From Natrialba chahannaoensis JCM 10990 (GTDB lineage Archaea > Halobacteriota > Halobacteria > Halobacteriales > Natrialbaceae): a DNA stretch of 53,796 nucleotides. This document shows positions 44,097 through 52,465 of this stretch, in pieces. The notes beneath the pieces were generated by a model that was not told where the DNA came from, searched no databases, and saw only the letters and a list, made by a program, of their open reading frames with translations. Position 1 is the first letter of the stretch; every line of letters begins with the position of its first letter. A program made the translations under genes and the position numbers. Location: assembly GCF_000337135.1 (NCBI RefSeq), contig NZ_AOIN01000044.1, forward strand, positions 84,014 through 137,809, written 5' to 3'.

Positions 44097-44887
44097 TGTG
44101 AGTTCGTTCAAATCGGTTGCAGACATCGAAGACACTGGGGAGTGGTGCCGCAAGAAAGATTCCGCACGAGTTCTTCGACTTGACTTTGCTATGCGTTGTC
44201 GTCGAGTCTCGTCGTCGTGCGTGGCCCTCGGGGGGCTTTCATCGCAATCGTCCGGCGGACGGTACCTATCGGCGGAGGGCTTCGGCTCGGATGTCGTCGC
44301 CCACAGCCGGGTCCTCGGCTGTAGGCCTTGTCCTGCACCTGTCGCCGGTGGCCTTCAGTGCTGCCTGCTACGGACGTGCATTTGTTCCGCCGAGAGCAGG
44401 GCATGTGCCCCGTTGTTTTGTAAATCGTGTCCCTATGTAATAATTACGGTAGCTACCTGAGTACCGATTGTATCAACTTCAGCGCTCCGCCGATGCACGG
44501 TGGGGTCGATCGTGTCGTCAGGTTGTATTTCACTCACCTGCCGGTATCGAACTGCTGCATCCGTGATTCTATATGCCTTCGAGAAGTGGCTGTCTCAGCG
44601 GGAGAGAATGGGATTCAATGATCTGCAAAGTACCGACTGAAAAGCTGGGAATCGGGCTTATCAGTGAAGGCGCATCCAGACCGGATCGTCATGTGCAGCC
44701 CACAAGATGACCCAGTGATCGTCTATGCACTGTCACTACTCGCTCGGGAGCAGAATGGTCGCAGGAAGAACGGTGGTCCCTGAATCCCACGAACCCGCTC
44801 CGCTCGGCAGAGGTCGCTACCGGGGCGCGGTTTCAGTTTCGGTGTCTGGAACCGGACACTTGCCGTGGGGAGTCGATTTGGCTCTGC
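44097..44887. other. About 0.8 kb relic/non-coding region with hairpins
   Basis: No reading frame here looks like a real gene: frames are basic and Arg/Ser/Pro-rich. The part 44220-44370 has several short perfect stems: cgtcc-ggc-ggacg (44249-44261), acagccg-ggtcct-cggctgt (44303-44322), and gcc-ggt-ggc near 44343. A minus-strand frame ending at about 44265 encodes an acidic end EDPAVGDDIRAEALRR before TAG, which may be a gene relic. From 44440 to 44887 I see only broken coding-like segments. Confidence 0.45.
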
Positions 44888-45670
44888 TTAGAACTCACAG
44901 TGATCGTTTTCGACACACTGGTCTATCCACGTGGGTGTCTCGATGTCATCAATATCGGGGTTGGGATCATACTCGTATCGTAGGTCTACTGTCGTCGTTT
45001 CGCCTAGCCGAAGCAGATATTCCCCGTACGATGACGCATTAGTCAGTTGATACTGTAACGACGCTTCGCGTAAGACCCCAGTTTCTGTGTCGACGCTGAG
45101 TTTACCCGCTGTCGGACTGGCATGCATCGTCTCCGTGTTCACCGTGGTCCACGTCGACGACGGCGCGTAGACCGTCCGGTCTCCCTGCTCGTCGCCCTGG
45201 CCGTACTCGAGGTTCCGAAGGTGGTGACTGGTCTGTATGCGTACGAACGTCATATCCGAGGAGTCTACGGTTCCGTTCTCTTCGGTTATCCGGACAACCC
45301 TGTCCTGGTGCTCTCCGAAGTGTCTCTCCTCCGCGTCGGTTGGCCCGATTGACTCTATCCAGTCCTTGTCGGTGACGGTAGTCTCGTACTTCGTGTAGAC
45401 TGTTCCGTCGTCGTAGACGCGTTCGACGGTTCTGTTCCCGTATTCGAACGTGAGGTGTGCGTTGTCGTCGGCGATGACCGTTCCCTCGTGTGCGACCAGT
45501 AACCCATCGCTCTCCGTCGATATTTCTCCCGAGGTGACGTACGACTCGGACTCACCAAGTTCCACCGGCCGGTCTGTCGAATCACCGCTCAGGGGGAGCA
45601 AAAACAGGGATGCGACCCCAACGAACACCAGCATGATTGCCACACTTCCGATCAAAACTCGACGATTCAT
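44888..45670 (-). CDS. Membrane-anchored extracytoplasmic protein, unknown
   Basis: The 260-aa protein begins MNRRVLIGSVAIMLVFVGVA, a signal anchor of about 20 residues. A soluble, acidic, beta-rich domain follows (for example YVTSGEISTESDGLLVAHEG, then TFEYGNRTVERVYDDGTVYT). The pattern of short strands resembles the LolA-like DUF7537 lipoproteins of haloarchaea, but no lipobox cysteine is seen. Cys residues near the C-terminus (CVENDHC) could pair. ATG 45670 is used; a frame extends 39 bp upstream. GC is lower than average, suggesting an accessory gene. It reads away from the IS200/IS605 relic. Confidence 0.7.
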   Translation of the reverse strand: MNRRVLIGSVAIMLVFVGVASLFLLPLSGDSTDRPVELGESESYVTSGEISTESDGLLVAHEGTVIADDNAHLTFEYGNRTVERVYDDGTVYTKYETTVTDKDWIESIGPTDAEERHFGEHQDRVVRITEENGTVDSSDMTFVRIQTSHHLRNLEYGQGDEQGDRTVYAPSSTWTTVNTETMHASPTAGKLSVDTETGVLREASLQYQLTNASSYGEYLLRLGETTTVDLRYEYDPNPDIDDIETPTWIDQCVENDHCEF

Positions 45671-45742
45671 ACTCGTGTGGTTTTTACAGGAGAATATTAA
45701 TTTTCTCAAGGGTACACCCGAGTCTCGTCACAGATGGCGTTA

Positions 45743-45820
45743 ACGAGACTTCGCGTCTCGTTCGCACACCAGAAATCGAATATTTCTGGAGACGCCTTCA
45801 GGCGCGGGAAGATATCAACC
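45743..45820 (+). mobile_element. Orphan IS200/IS605-type right end with three hairpins
   Basis: Three consecutive stems lie on the plus strand: acgagac-ttcgc-gtctcgt (45743-45761), ccagaaat-cgaat-atttctgg (45769-45789) and cgcc-ttca-ggcg (45793-45804). They are followed by cgggaagatatcaacc. The last part matches the usual right end of IS200/IS605 elements, a GCC-TTCA-GGC hairpin followed by a GGGAGGATGTCAAC-like run, and the 3' end of TnpB guide (omega) RNAs. No tnpA, tnpB or left end is visible, so this is a remnant or a small non-autonomous derivative. Confidence 0.6.
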
Positions 45821-45847
45821 AATGAGGAGTGACCTGCTATTCCACAT

Positions 45848-46087
45848 TTAAAGATCGCCCTGCAGCACGATCTCGTCGCCGACTGATGCGACCATATCCT
45901 CCGTGACGAGGTAGTCCTCCTCGTCTTCGCCTTCCCAGCCGATCGTCGCCAGTACGTGTTCGGCCACCGACGGGTTGGGATCGACATAGGCACGGTCGCC
46001 GTCGACCTTCGCGACGATTCCGAGTTCCTTCTGCTCTGCGTCGACGACTGTCTTTCCGACCTCGTCGTCAGTTAACATTGCTGCCAT
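45848..46087 (-). CDS. PRC-barrel-like small protein
   Basis: The 79-aa protein begins MAAMLTDDEVGKTVVDAEQK and continues ELGIVAKVDGDRAYVDPNPS, a typical PRC-barrel beta-strand pattern. It then has an acidic stretch and EDMVASVGDEIVLQGDL. PRC-barrel proteins bind RNA-processing or cell-division partners; in haloarchaea many small stand-alone copies exist. ATG 46078 (MLTDDE) is an equally likely start. It lies next to the orphan IS200/IS605 end. Confidence 0.75.
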   Translation of the reverse strand: MAAMLTDDEVGKTVVDAEQKELGIVAKVDGDRAYVDPNPSVAEHVLATIGWEGEDEEDYLVTEDMVASVGDEIVLQGDL

Positions 46088-46228
46088 ATCACCCGATATG
46101 ACGAACCGACGCCTAAAGGTCGGGCCGTCTGGTGCCGGCCGCGGTCGTCGTCCGGTCCGACGAGGCGGCCGTCTGTTGCGCGCCGTACGTCTATGTTACT
46201 AGCGTGCGATTTGGTAACACGATTCCCC

Positions 46229-46378
46229 ATGACCCACACACTCGAGATCAGTGACGACCTCAAGAACCGCCTCGACGAACACCGCGAAGAGGGTCAGTCA
46301 CAGGAAGAACTCATCGAGGAGTTGGTGGCAATGTACGAGACGAGCGGGACGTTCCTGCAGGAAGGGTATTCGGAGTGA
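46229..46378 (+). CDS. 49-aa DUF7557-like protein
   Basis: The frame MTHTLEISDDLKNRLDEHRE continues with EGQSQEELIEELVAMYETSG and ends FLQEGYSE. It fits a short conserved haloarchaeal family with an N-terminal beta strand and two helices, as in ribbon-helix-helix antitoxins (DUF7557). No toxin gene is adjacent. Start ATG 46229 is clear because homologues begin there; an in-frame start 36 bp upstream is less likely. Confidence 0.78.
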   Translation: MTHTLEISDDLKNRLDEHREEGQSQEELIEELVAMYETSGTFLQEGYSE

Positions 46379-46414
46379 ACGAGCCGCTCTCACACACTCA
46401 CACATCCTTCGTGA

Positions 46415-47074
46415 TCAGGTGTCGAGCTCCGCGACGAGATACTGCCAGCGCTCGTCCTGATCGGCGAAGCGTTCCGTCGCTCCCCACTCGTCGACAATCG
46501 TGAAGCCGGCGTCCCGGAGTTGCTCCCGCGTCGCGTCAGCGCCGGCCATATGCCACTGCATTTCGCTGCCGCTGTCGAGCCAGTCCGGGTTCGACCCTTG
46601 CCACTCCGAGATTCCCTCAGAGACGAGAACGCGCCCGTCGGGACGTAGCACGCGAGCGAGTTCATCGAGACACGTCTGATGTTCTGCAAGCGGCAGGTGA
46701 ACGATCGAGTGGAGTACGATACCTGCATCGACGCAGTCGGCACGGATCGGCAGTCGCGTCATGTCCCCCTGTGCGAGCGATGCGGTAGGCACAGTGTCGG
46801 TTGCGAACTCGAGTAGCGTTCGTGAGATGTCGACTCCGATGGCGTCACACACTCTCTCAGTTCTGTCCTCATCTACAACCTCGTCCACGACCGCCGACAA
46901 TACCGGCGTTCCCTGGCCACAGCCAACGTCGAGCACTCGACCGCCCGCAGGAAGCGACTCGAGTACCGTCGCCAGCGCGGCCCGTTCCGCCCCACGTTCG
47001 CCCATCGCTCGTTCAGCAGCGTACGCCGCGGCGATATCGTCGTAGCTCCGGCGAACGACGTGTTTGTCGACCAT
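46415..47074 (-). CDS. Class I SAM-dependent methyltransferase
   Basis: The 219-aa protein has the Rossmann-like MTase fold. RVLDVGCGQGTPVL near residue 45 is motif I. IGVDISRTLLEFA near 80 carries the acidic residue that binds the SAM ribose, and LAQGDMTRLPI near 100 is motif II. LHSIVHLPLAEHQTCLDELARVL with RPDGRVLVSEG follows. The substrate is unknown; it is of the UbiE/small-molecule type. ATG 47074 is used, as upstream frame sequence is unlike MTases. It is divergent from the TIM-like gene. Confidence 0.9.
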   Translation of the reverse strand: MVDKHVVRRSYDDIAAAYAAERAMGERGAERAALATVLESLPAGGRVLDVGCGQGTPVLSAVVDEVVDEDRTERVCDAIGVDISRTLLEFATDTVPTASLAQGDMTRLPIRADCVDAGIVLHSIVHLPLAEHQTCLDELARVLRPDGRVLVSEGISEWQGSNPDWLDSGSEMQWHMAGADATREQLRDAGFTIVDEWGATERFADQDERWQYLVAELDT

Positions 47075-47218
47075 GGTCGTCCATCCGGGCAGTGGCTGAT
47101 TAATCTTGCCTGCGTGTGACTTTGGATCCCACACTTGGCTGTCCCACCTGCCTTGATCGCAGAGCACCCAGCACCAGAGACCACAACTGCGATACACCAT
47201 CCCGGCGAAATCGCGGAT

Positions 47219-47935
47219 ATGCACGAACTCGAGTCCCCCTTCTTTCTGGTCAACACCAAGACCAGCCCCAAGGTTGTGGGCGACGACCTGTGCGAGTTCG
47301 CGGCGACAGTCGAGCGCGTCGCAGCAGACACCAGCCGTCGGTTCGCGCTCGCGCCGCAGGGGCCCGATATACGCCTCGTCGCTTCGGAGACGGCGCTTCC
47401 GGTCGTCGCCCAGACGGCCGTTCGCCACGAGGATGCGAGTATCGGTGACGTGACCTGCGAGGCGGTCGCCGCTGCCGGTGCTGATGCCGTCTTCGTCAAC
47501 CATCCCGAGAACGAGGACGCCCTTGCAGCCGTCGGCCGACTCGTCGAGCGTTGCGACGCGCTCGGGCTGGCATCGATCGTCTGCGTCCCGGATCACCAGA
47601 CTGCCGCGGCGGCACTCGCGTTCGATCCAGCGCCGGACTGCCTGCTGTTCGAACAGCCTGCAGACATCGCTTCCGAGGGTGGCGTAGTACGGTCGAATCC
47701 GGCGGTACTCGAGTCGTTTGTCGAGTTCGTCGCGGCAGAGGCTCCAGAAACCAGGGTCTTCGTCGGTGGCGGGATTCGAACAGCCGAGGACGTAGCGCAG
47801 GCGTTCGACTGCGGCGTCGACGCGACCGGCGCAGCCTCGGCCGCGCTGGAAGCCGCCGATTCCGACGATTTCGAGGCGTGGCTTCGAGCAGTTGCAGCGG
47901 TGATGCCGACGGCCGAAGGCGGCTCGAATACGTGA
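47219..47935 (+). CDS. Divergent triosephosphate isomerase-family paralogue
   Basis: The 238-aa protein has a TIM barrel of the archaeal TPI type. The Lys is in FFLVNTKTSPK, the His in VFVNHPENEDAL (NHSE in normal TPI), and a Glu in LLFEQPADIAS (VEPPELIG-like). Three catalytic positions are thus kept, but flanking residues are changed: NHSE to NHPE, and the phosphate loop GTG to ASEGG. The end motif LLASG is changed to GAASAA. It may be a TPI with altered substrate or a lost function. It stands alone between a methyltransferase and an NrfD gene. ATG 47219 is preferred. Confidence 0.72.
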   Translation: MHELESPFFLVNTKTSPKVVGDDLCEFAATVERVAADTSRRFALAPQGPDIRLVASETALPVVAQTAVRHEDASIGDVTCEAVAAAGADAVFVNHPENEDALAAVGRLVERCDALGLASIVCVPDHQTAAAALAFDPAPDCLLFEQPADIASEGGVVRSNPAVLESFVEFVAAEAPETRVFVGGGIRTAEDVAQAFDCGVDATGAASAALEAADSDDFEAWLRAVAAVMPTAEGGSNT

Positions 47936-47983
47936 GGAAGAGGCGAGAGCTGGAGCCGAGGGAAGAAACCAGCGAACGCCGCG

Positions 47984-49351
47984 CTACTCGTCTTCCGACG
48001 CCGACTGTCGATTCGTGTGGTTGTCCACCCTGCCCTCTTGGTGGTCAGCCTGCAGGTGCTCAATCGCGTGTAACTCGAGTACCGGGACAACTTTTGCGAC
48101 GAGTAAGAAGAACAGCGAGACCATACCGATCGTGCCGGTGACGGACGCAATTTCGATCAGACTCGGGATATAGTGACCGGGCGTAGCAGCGTAAATCTCG
48201 AAAGAGGGATGGAGCATGCCCTCGACGACGAACAGCACCTTCTCAAGGAGCGTCGCGGTGAGAACGGCGAGAGCGCACACGATGGCCCGGCCCTTGGAGA
48301 ACAGCGAGGGGCGAAGCGCTTGCGCGAAGATGTATGCGAGAACGAGGCCGACGAGTGACATGGCAGTGAGGTAGATGGGGTCGGCGAGAGTCGCGGACCA
48401 GACGATACCAAGGTCGATCGGCGGGGCGAAGCCGCTGGCGGTGATCTGCTGTAACTGGAGCCAGAGGAACAGCAGGCAGAAGAAGCCAAGCCAGAGCAAG
48501 AGACCACGGAAGACATCGTCAGTGATGATGTGATCCCAGTCGTAGGCCCGCCGGAACGCTGCCGAGAGCAGGATTACGCCACTGATCGCTGAGGTAAGGG
48601 CGATGGTGAGGAACTGCGGGCCCTGAACGGCACCGAACCAGCGCGGCATCGACGGAATCACGGCGAACAGCCACGGAATGACGCCGCCGTGGAGCAACAG
48701 CGGTGCCATGATGATGATTGCGAGAGCGATCCACCAGACCATTCGTTGGATAACTTCGTCCTCACGCTCTGAGTAGCCGATTGTGAGCAGCGAGTAAATC
48801 GGTCCGTACCGGTCAGGAAGGTCGTCTCTGAGCCGGCTAATGTCGTACCGAAGCGTCAGTCCGAGATAGGTCGCGGTCAGAACGAAATAGGCCGTGATGA
48901 CCGTCACGTCCCACACGAGCGGCGACGCGTGAACGGTGATGTGGTAGTGTCCAACGACGCTCGTTACCATCCGGTCCGGCCGGCCGAGGTGAACGATGAT
49001 GTAGAAACCGGCTGCAGAGAGCGCCCCGATCGTGAGCAACTCGGCCAGGCGAGCGACCGGCATGTAGCGTTCCATCCCGAGCAGTCGCACCGCAGCCGAG
49101 AGGATAATCCCGCCGTGAGCGATACCAACCCACCAGATGAACGCCCCGATGTAGACGCCCCACGTGACCCCGCCGCCGGTTCCCCAGTCTCCCAGTCCAG
49201 TGACGATCATCCCTTCTGCTAGCTGGTAAGCCCACCCAAGCAAGAAGAGACCGAACGCGATCGCCGCAACGGCAACCAGAACGTAGTACGCCGTCGACGT
49301 CTCTCGAATCGGCCGCAGGAGATCGGCTTTCGACGGGGATTTCGTGCTCAT
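47984..49351 (-). CDS. NrfD/PsrC-family membrane quinol oxidoreductase subunit
   Basis: The 455-aa protein begins MSTKSPSKADLLRPIRETST and has about ten hydrophobic helices. YIGAFIWWVGIAHGGIILSA and LVWDVTVITAYF are typical of the NrfD/PsrC/HybB family, which passes electrons between quinones and iron-sulfur proteins. No Fe-S ferredoxin or molybdopterin subunit is next to it, so it is an orphan copy. Its partner must be encoded elsewhere, or it works alone. ATG 49351 is preferred; a frame extends 72 bp upstream. It is divergent from a UspA gene. Confidence 0.86.
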   Translation of the reverse strand: MSTKSPSKADLLRPIRETSTAYYVLVAVAAIAFGLFLLGWAYQLAEGMIVTGLGDWGTGGGVTWGVYIGAFIWWVGIAHGGIILSAAVRLLGMERYMPVARLAELLTIGALSAAGFYIIVHLGRPDRMVTSVVGHYHITVHASPLVWDVTVITAYFVLTATYLGLTLRYDISRLRDDLPDRYGPIYSLLTIGYSEREDEVIQRMVWWIALAIIIMAPLLLHGGVIPWLFAVIPSMPRWFGAVQGPQFLTIALTSAISGVILLSAAFRRAYDWDHIITDDVFRGLLLWLGFFCLLFLWLQLQQITASGFAPPIDLGIVWSATLADPIYLTAMSLVGLVLAYIFAQALRPSLFSKGRAIVCALAVLTATLLEKVLFVVEGMLHPSFEIYAATPGHYIPSLIEIASVTGTIGMVSLFFLLVAKVVPVLELHAIEHLQADHQEGRVDNHTNRQSASEDE

Positions 49352-49536
49352 TGCGAATAGTCCACACTGCTCTACCCCGGCAATCCCTTTCGTTTCGAAC
49401 GTTGATCTTGCAAGGTTCGTCACTACACGCTCTCCTCTATCCCTCGTCCGCCCCAGTTGCTACCGAAAGAAGCGACTGCACCACAGGCATGAGAACAATA
49501 CACACACTCAAGTGTGATGCCACCGTACCGTCTGTC

Positions 49537-49947
49537 ATGCACCTGCTCGTCGCACTCGACGAGTCAGAACCAGGCTGGGCTGCACTCGAGTACGCCCTTT
49601 CCGAGCACCCTGACGACGAGCTAACGGTGGTTCACGTGGTAAATCTCTCCGAGAGTGGGTACGGCGAGGTTGGACATCTGGGGACGGGGACGATGCTCGA
49701 GCAGCGACGGGAGCGGGCGGCGGCGCTGTTCGAGCGGGCGCGAGAACGCAGTGGAGGCCACTCCTTCGACACTGAACTGATTGAGGGACGGCCGGCGCGG
49801 GCGATCGTCGACTATGCGCGCGAGCATCCGGTCGACCGAATCGTTATCGGGAGCCACGGACGGACGGGTGTCTCGCGGGCGTTGTTAGGGAGTGTTGCAG
49901 AACGGGTCGTTCGGCGAGCGCCGGTGCCGGTGACGATCGTCCGGTAG
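49537..49947 (+). CDS. Universal stress protein, UspA family (ATP-binding type)
   Basis: The 136-aa protein begins MHLLVALDESEPGWAALEYAL and ends with IVIGSHGRTGVSRALLGSVA, the complete G-x2-G-x9-G-S ATP loop. The length is usual. It is divergent from the NrfD gene, and a regulatory link with energy supply is possible. ATG 49537 is chosen because family sequence begins there. Of the four Usp genes in this window, this one and that at 2.3 kb keep the full loop. Confidence 0.92.
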   Translation: MHLLVALDESEPGWAALEYALSEHPDDELTVVHVVNLSESGYGEVGHLGTGTMLEQRRERAAALFERARERSGGHSFDTELIEGRPARAIVDYAREHPVDRIVIGSHGRTGVSRALLGSVAERVVRRAPVPVTIVR

Positions 49948-50018
49948 GACACGCAGACGCCGCAGCAAGAATTGGCCGGTCAAGGCCAGTGGACGGTGTT
50001 GTTGCTGTTATTCGTTGG

Positions 50019-51257
50019 CTACTGCTCCTGTGCGGGTGCGAGTTTGTCGGCGTCGACAGACTGCTCGAGCAGCACGTCTGCCTGATCGACAACCGTACGC
50101 TGTTCACGCATGAGCTGTTTGAGCGTGCTCTGTGGCGAGAGATCGCCGATGAGGACGCCGCCGACGATTTTGCCGTCCTTGAAGGCGATACGACGCCACT
50201 CGGTGTCGCTGTAGCGTCGTTCAACGTGTTCGTCGCCAATCGTTGGGTGACCAAAGGAGAGGAACGGGAAGTCAAAGTGCGTAATCGAGTACGAGGAGAC
50301 CCACTCGAAAACCTCGTCTTCGTCGTCTGCGGCCATGTTGACTGCGGCGACGCGGCCCTGCTCCTTGGCCGAGCCCCAGGAGCCGTTCTGGGCCTGGTCG
50401 CCGAGCAGCACGTCGTAGAAGCGCGTGATGTCGCCGGCCGCGTAGATGTCGTCGACGTTCGTCTGCATGTATTCGTCGACGACGATGCCGTTGTCCATCT
50501 CGAGGTCGACGCCGCGGAGGAATTCGGTGTTGAACGTCAGGCCGATTGCGACGCCCGCAAAGTCACACTCGTAGCGCTCGCCATTGGGGTCGACGGCGGC
50601 AGTGACGGTCCCATCGTCGTCCGTCTCGAAGTGGTCGACACCGCTGTCGAAGACCGGTTCGACGCCCACGTCGCGCATGCCCTCGTGCATGATCTCCGCG
50701 CCGTCTTCCGAGAGCGCGTAGCGCCACCAGCGGTCGCCGCGCATCAGGTACTTGCCTTCAACACCCTGTGCGCCACAGACAGCGGCGAAGTCGATGCCGA
50801 GGAGGCCGGCACCGACGATGACGCCTTGCTCTGCAGCTTCTGCGCTCTCGCGAATCCGGCGAGCGTCCTGGAACGTCCAGAAGTGATGGATGCCCTCAGC
50901 ATCGCTGTGATCGACTGGTAGCTGGGTCGGCGTGCCGCCGGTCGCGACGAGTAGCTTGTCGTAGGAGATCTCCTCTCCCCCGTGGGTGTGGATGACGTTC
51001 TCGTCGGCGTCGATCGACGAGACGTGCGTGTTGAGCGAGAGGTCGATATCGCGCTCTTCGTACCACTCCTCGTCGTGGATCGAGATCGGCGCTTCGGGAA
51101 GTTTGCCTTTCGCGTGCTCTTTGATGAGAATACGATTATACAGTGGCTCCCCCTCATCGGTGATGACGGTAATCGTCGACTCCGGGTCTTCCTCCCGGAG
51201 GGTCTCGGCGGCCGAACTGCCCGAGATCCCGTCTCCGATGATGACGTACTCTGTCAT
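50019..51257 (-). CDS. FAD-dependent pyridine-nucleotide oxidoreductase
   Basis: The 412-aa protein has the two-dinucleotide-binding fold. MTEYVIIGDGISGSSAAETL is the FAD GxGxxG motif. VIVGAGLLGIDFAAVCG near residue 147 is the NAD(P) site. MQTNVDDIYAAGDITRF near 265 is the second FAD-binding motif. The group resembles the N-terminal half of assimilatory nitrite reductase and rubredoxin or ferredoxin reductases. No Cys-x-x-Cys disulphide site is visible, so it is not a thioredoxin reductase or lipoamide dehydrogenase. The electron partner is unknown. Confidence 0.9.
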   Translation of the reverse strand: MTEYVIIGDGISGSSAAETLREEDPESTITVITDEGEPLYNRILIKEHAKGKLPEAPISIHDEEWYEERDIDLSLNTHVSSIDADENVIHTHGGEEISYDKLLVATGGTPTQLPVDHSDAEGIHHFWTFQDARRIRESAEAAEQGVIVGAGLLGIDFAAVCGAQGVEGKYLMRGDRWWRYALSEDGAEIMHEGMRDVGVEPVFDSGVDHFETDDDGTVTAAVDPNGERYECDFAGVAIGLTFNTEFLRGVDLEMDNGIVVDEYMQTNVDDIYAAGDITRFYDVLLGDQAQNGSWGSAKEQGRVAAVNMAADDEDEVFEWVSSYSITHFDFPFLSFGHPTIGDEHVERRYSDTEWRRIAFKDGKIVGGVLIGDLSPQSTLKQLMREQRTVVDQADVLLEQSVDADKLAPAQEQ

Positions 51258-51636
51258 ATCCCGACCGTTCGTAATGCGGGTTAAAGTGGATTGCTATCTC
51301 GCTCATTTTTCCTTCGATTACGAATACCTGAACGATATTCGACTGTTTGTGCAGGATTGTGAACATTGCTAATATAGCAACAACTGCAACTAGTTACACA
51401 CTGATCGCACGTCCGCGGTTCTCACTCGTTCTACTCGCTCCGAACCGTGCTGCCGTCGTGCGATCAGGTGTGCAGTGACTTGCAGCGGCTACTATAGTGT
51501 GTGCCACCAGCAGGAATCCTCACGCTACCAACACCGCTGTGGGACTGACACCACCAACGCCACCCGACAGACACCACCGACGAGAGACGTCAGCCGTCCC
51601 GAACGGCTCTTTACGCTCCTCGCTCTAACAGTCTCC
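51258..51636. other. 379-bp intergenic region holding a palindrome
   Basis: No reading frame here is supported. The central part is a long imperfect palindrome, listed separately. A ctcgctcatttttcc run lies near 51297-51311. Confidence 0.5.
51376..51495. repeat. About 120-bp imperfect palindrome (MITE-like)
   Basis: The arms ctgatcgcacg (51401-51411) and cgtgcgatcag (51457-51467) pair perfectly. The complementarity continues imperfectly outwards to ctgcaa (51383-51388) and ttgcag (51480-51485) and to TA-rich flanks. An inner stem cggttc/gaaccg (51416-51421/51442-51447) adds a second level. The form resembles the palindrome at 43.85 kb, although the sequence differs. Confidence 0.65.
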
Positions 51637-52299
51637 ATGAAGCTCCGCCAGAACGCGCGCCATTTCGCATCGCGAACGGCACTCGAGACACCGGTTGTTC
51701 GATCGGTCGCCAAATCGGGGCTCGTCAAACTCCACACTCGCGTCTTTTTGAAGAAGGCAGCCCCCGAACACGCCGACGAGCGCGAGGCTCACCTTGACGA
51801 CCTCTTTGAGGCGACCGTTGACACGTACCTGCGGGCGCTCAACGACGGCTACTCCGAGGCTGAAGCCCGGGAGATTACGCACATCCAGGCCAACTTCGAC
51901 TTCTACAACCATGGCTGGACCGAGATGATGGAGTTCCCGACGGACGAACTCGAAGCCCACTACGACCGCTACCGGGAGTTCTTCGAGCGCTGGGATATCA
52001 CGATCGACGAACCACTCGGACAGTTCAAACCGCCAGAAGGGCTGACCGAGGCTCCCTCGACACCGGAAAAGCTCGAGAATCCGGAGCATCCACACGCCGA
52101 GGGTGGCTTCGCGGATGATGTCTACGTCGAAACGGAGTCTGGCGAACTCGTCGTTGGCGGCCAGGAGGAACCGGAAAATGTCGATGTTTCACAGGCAGTC
52201 GGCGTGAGTGGTGAGACGGCCACTGACGCCAATGGTAGTGGCGGTGACGGCAGCAGTAGCGAGGCGTTCGGATCCAGCGGTAACGGGAGCCGCGACTAA
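51637..52299 (+). CDS. DUF6149-like haloarchaeal protein
   Basis: The 220-aa protein begins MKLRQNARHFASRTALETPV. It contains DGYSEAEAREITHIQANFDF and YNHGWTEMMEFPTDEL, a conserved block that matches haloarchaeal DUF6149 proteins. The second half (about 135-220) is Gly/Ser/Glu-rich and probably disordered. No function is known. ATG 51637 is preferred over a frame reaching 51475, because the preceding residues are Thr/Arg/Pro-rich and not conserved. Confidence 0.8.
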   Translation: MKLRQNARHFASRTALETPVVRSVAKSGLVKLHTRVFLKKAAPEHADEREAHLDDLFEATVDTYLRALNDGYSEAEAREITHIQANFDFYNHGWTEMMEFPTDELEAHYDRYREFFERWDITIDEPLGQFKPPEGLTEAPSTPEKLENPEHPHAEGGFADDVYVETESGELVVGGQEEPENVDVSQAVGVSGETATDANGSGGDGSSSEAFGSSGNGSRD

Positions 52300-52465
52300 C
52301 AACCGGAGAACAACAACCGAACGGCGAAAACAATCGTCTGTGTCACCAGCCATCAGCTGGAGGGGATTCACAAATACTGGTAATTACTTTCCCTCTGGCC
52401 GATTATCGGATCTGATACTCCCCAATGACACTTTATGTGGGAACGATCACACGCGTTGTATATCG

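Noticed and set aside
44117-44440. 107-codon plus-strand frame in the relic region
   Set aside because: Arg/Ser/Pro/Cys-rich composition, hairpins inside the frame and no recognisable protein pattern; more likely non-coding.
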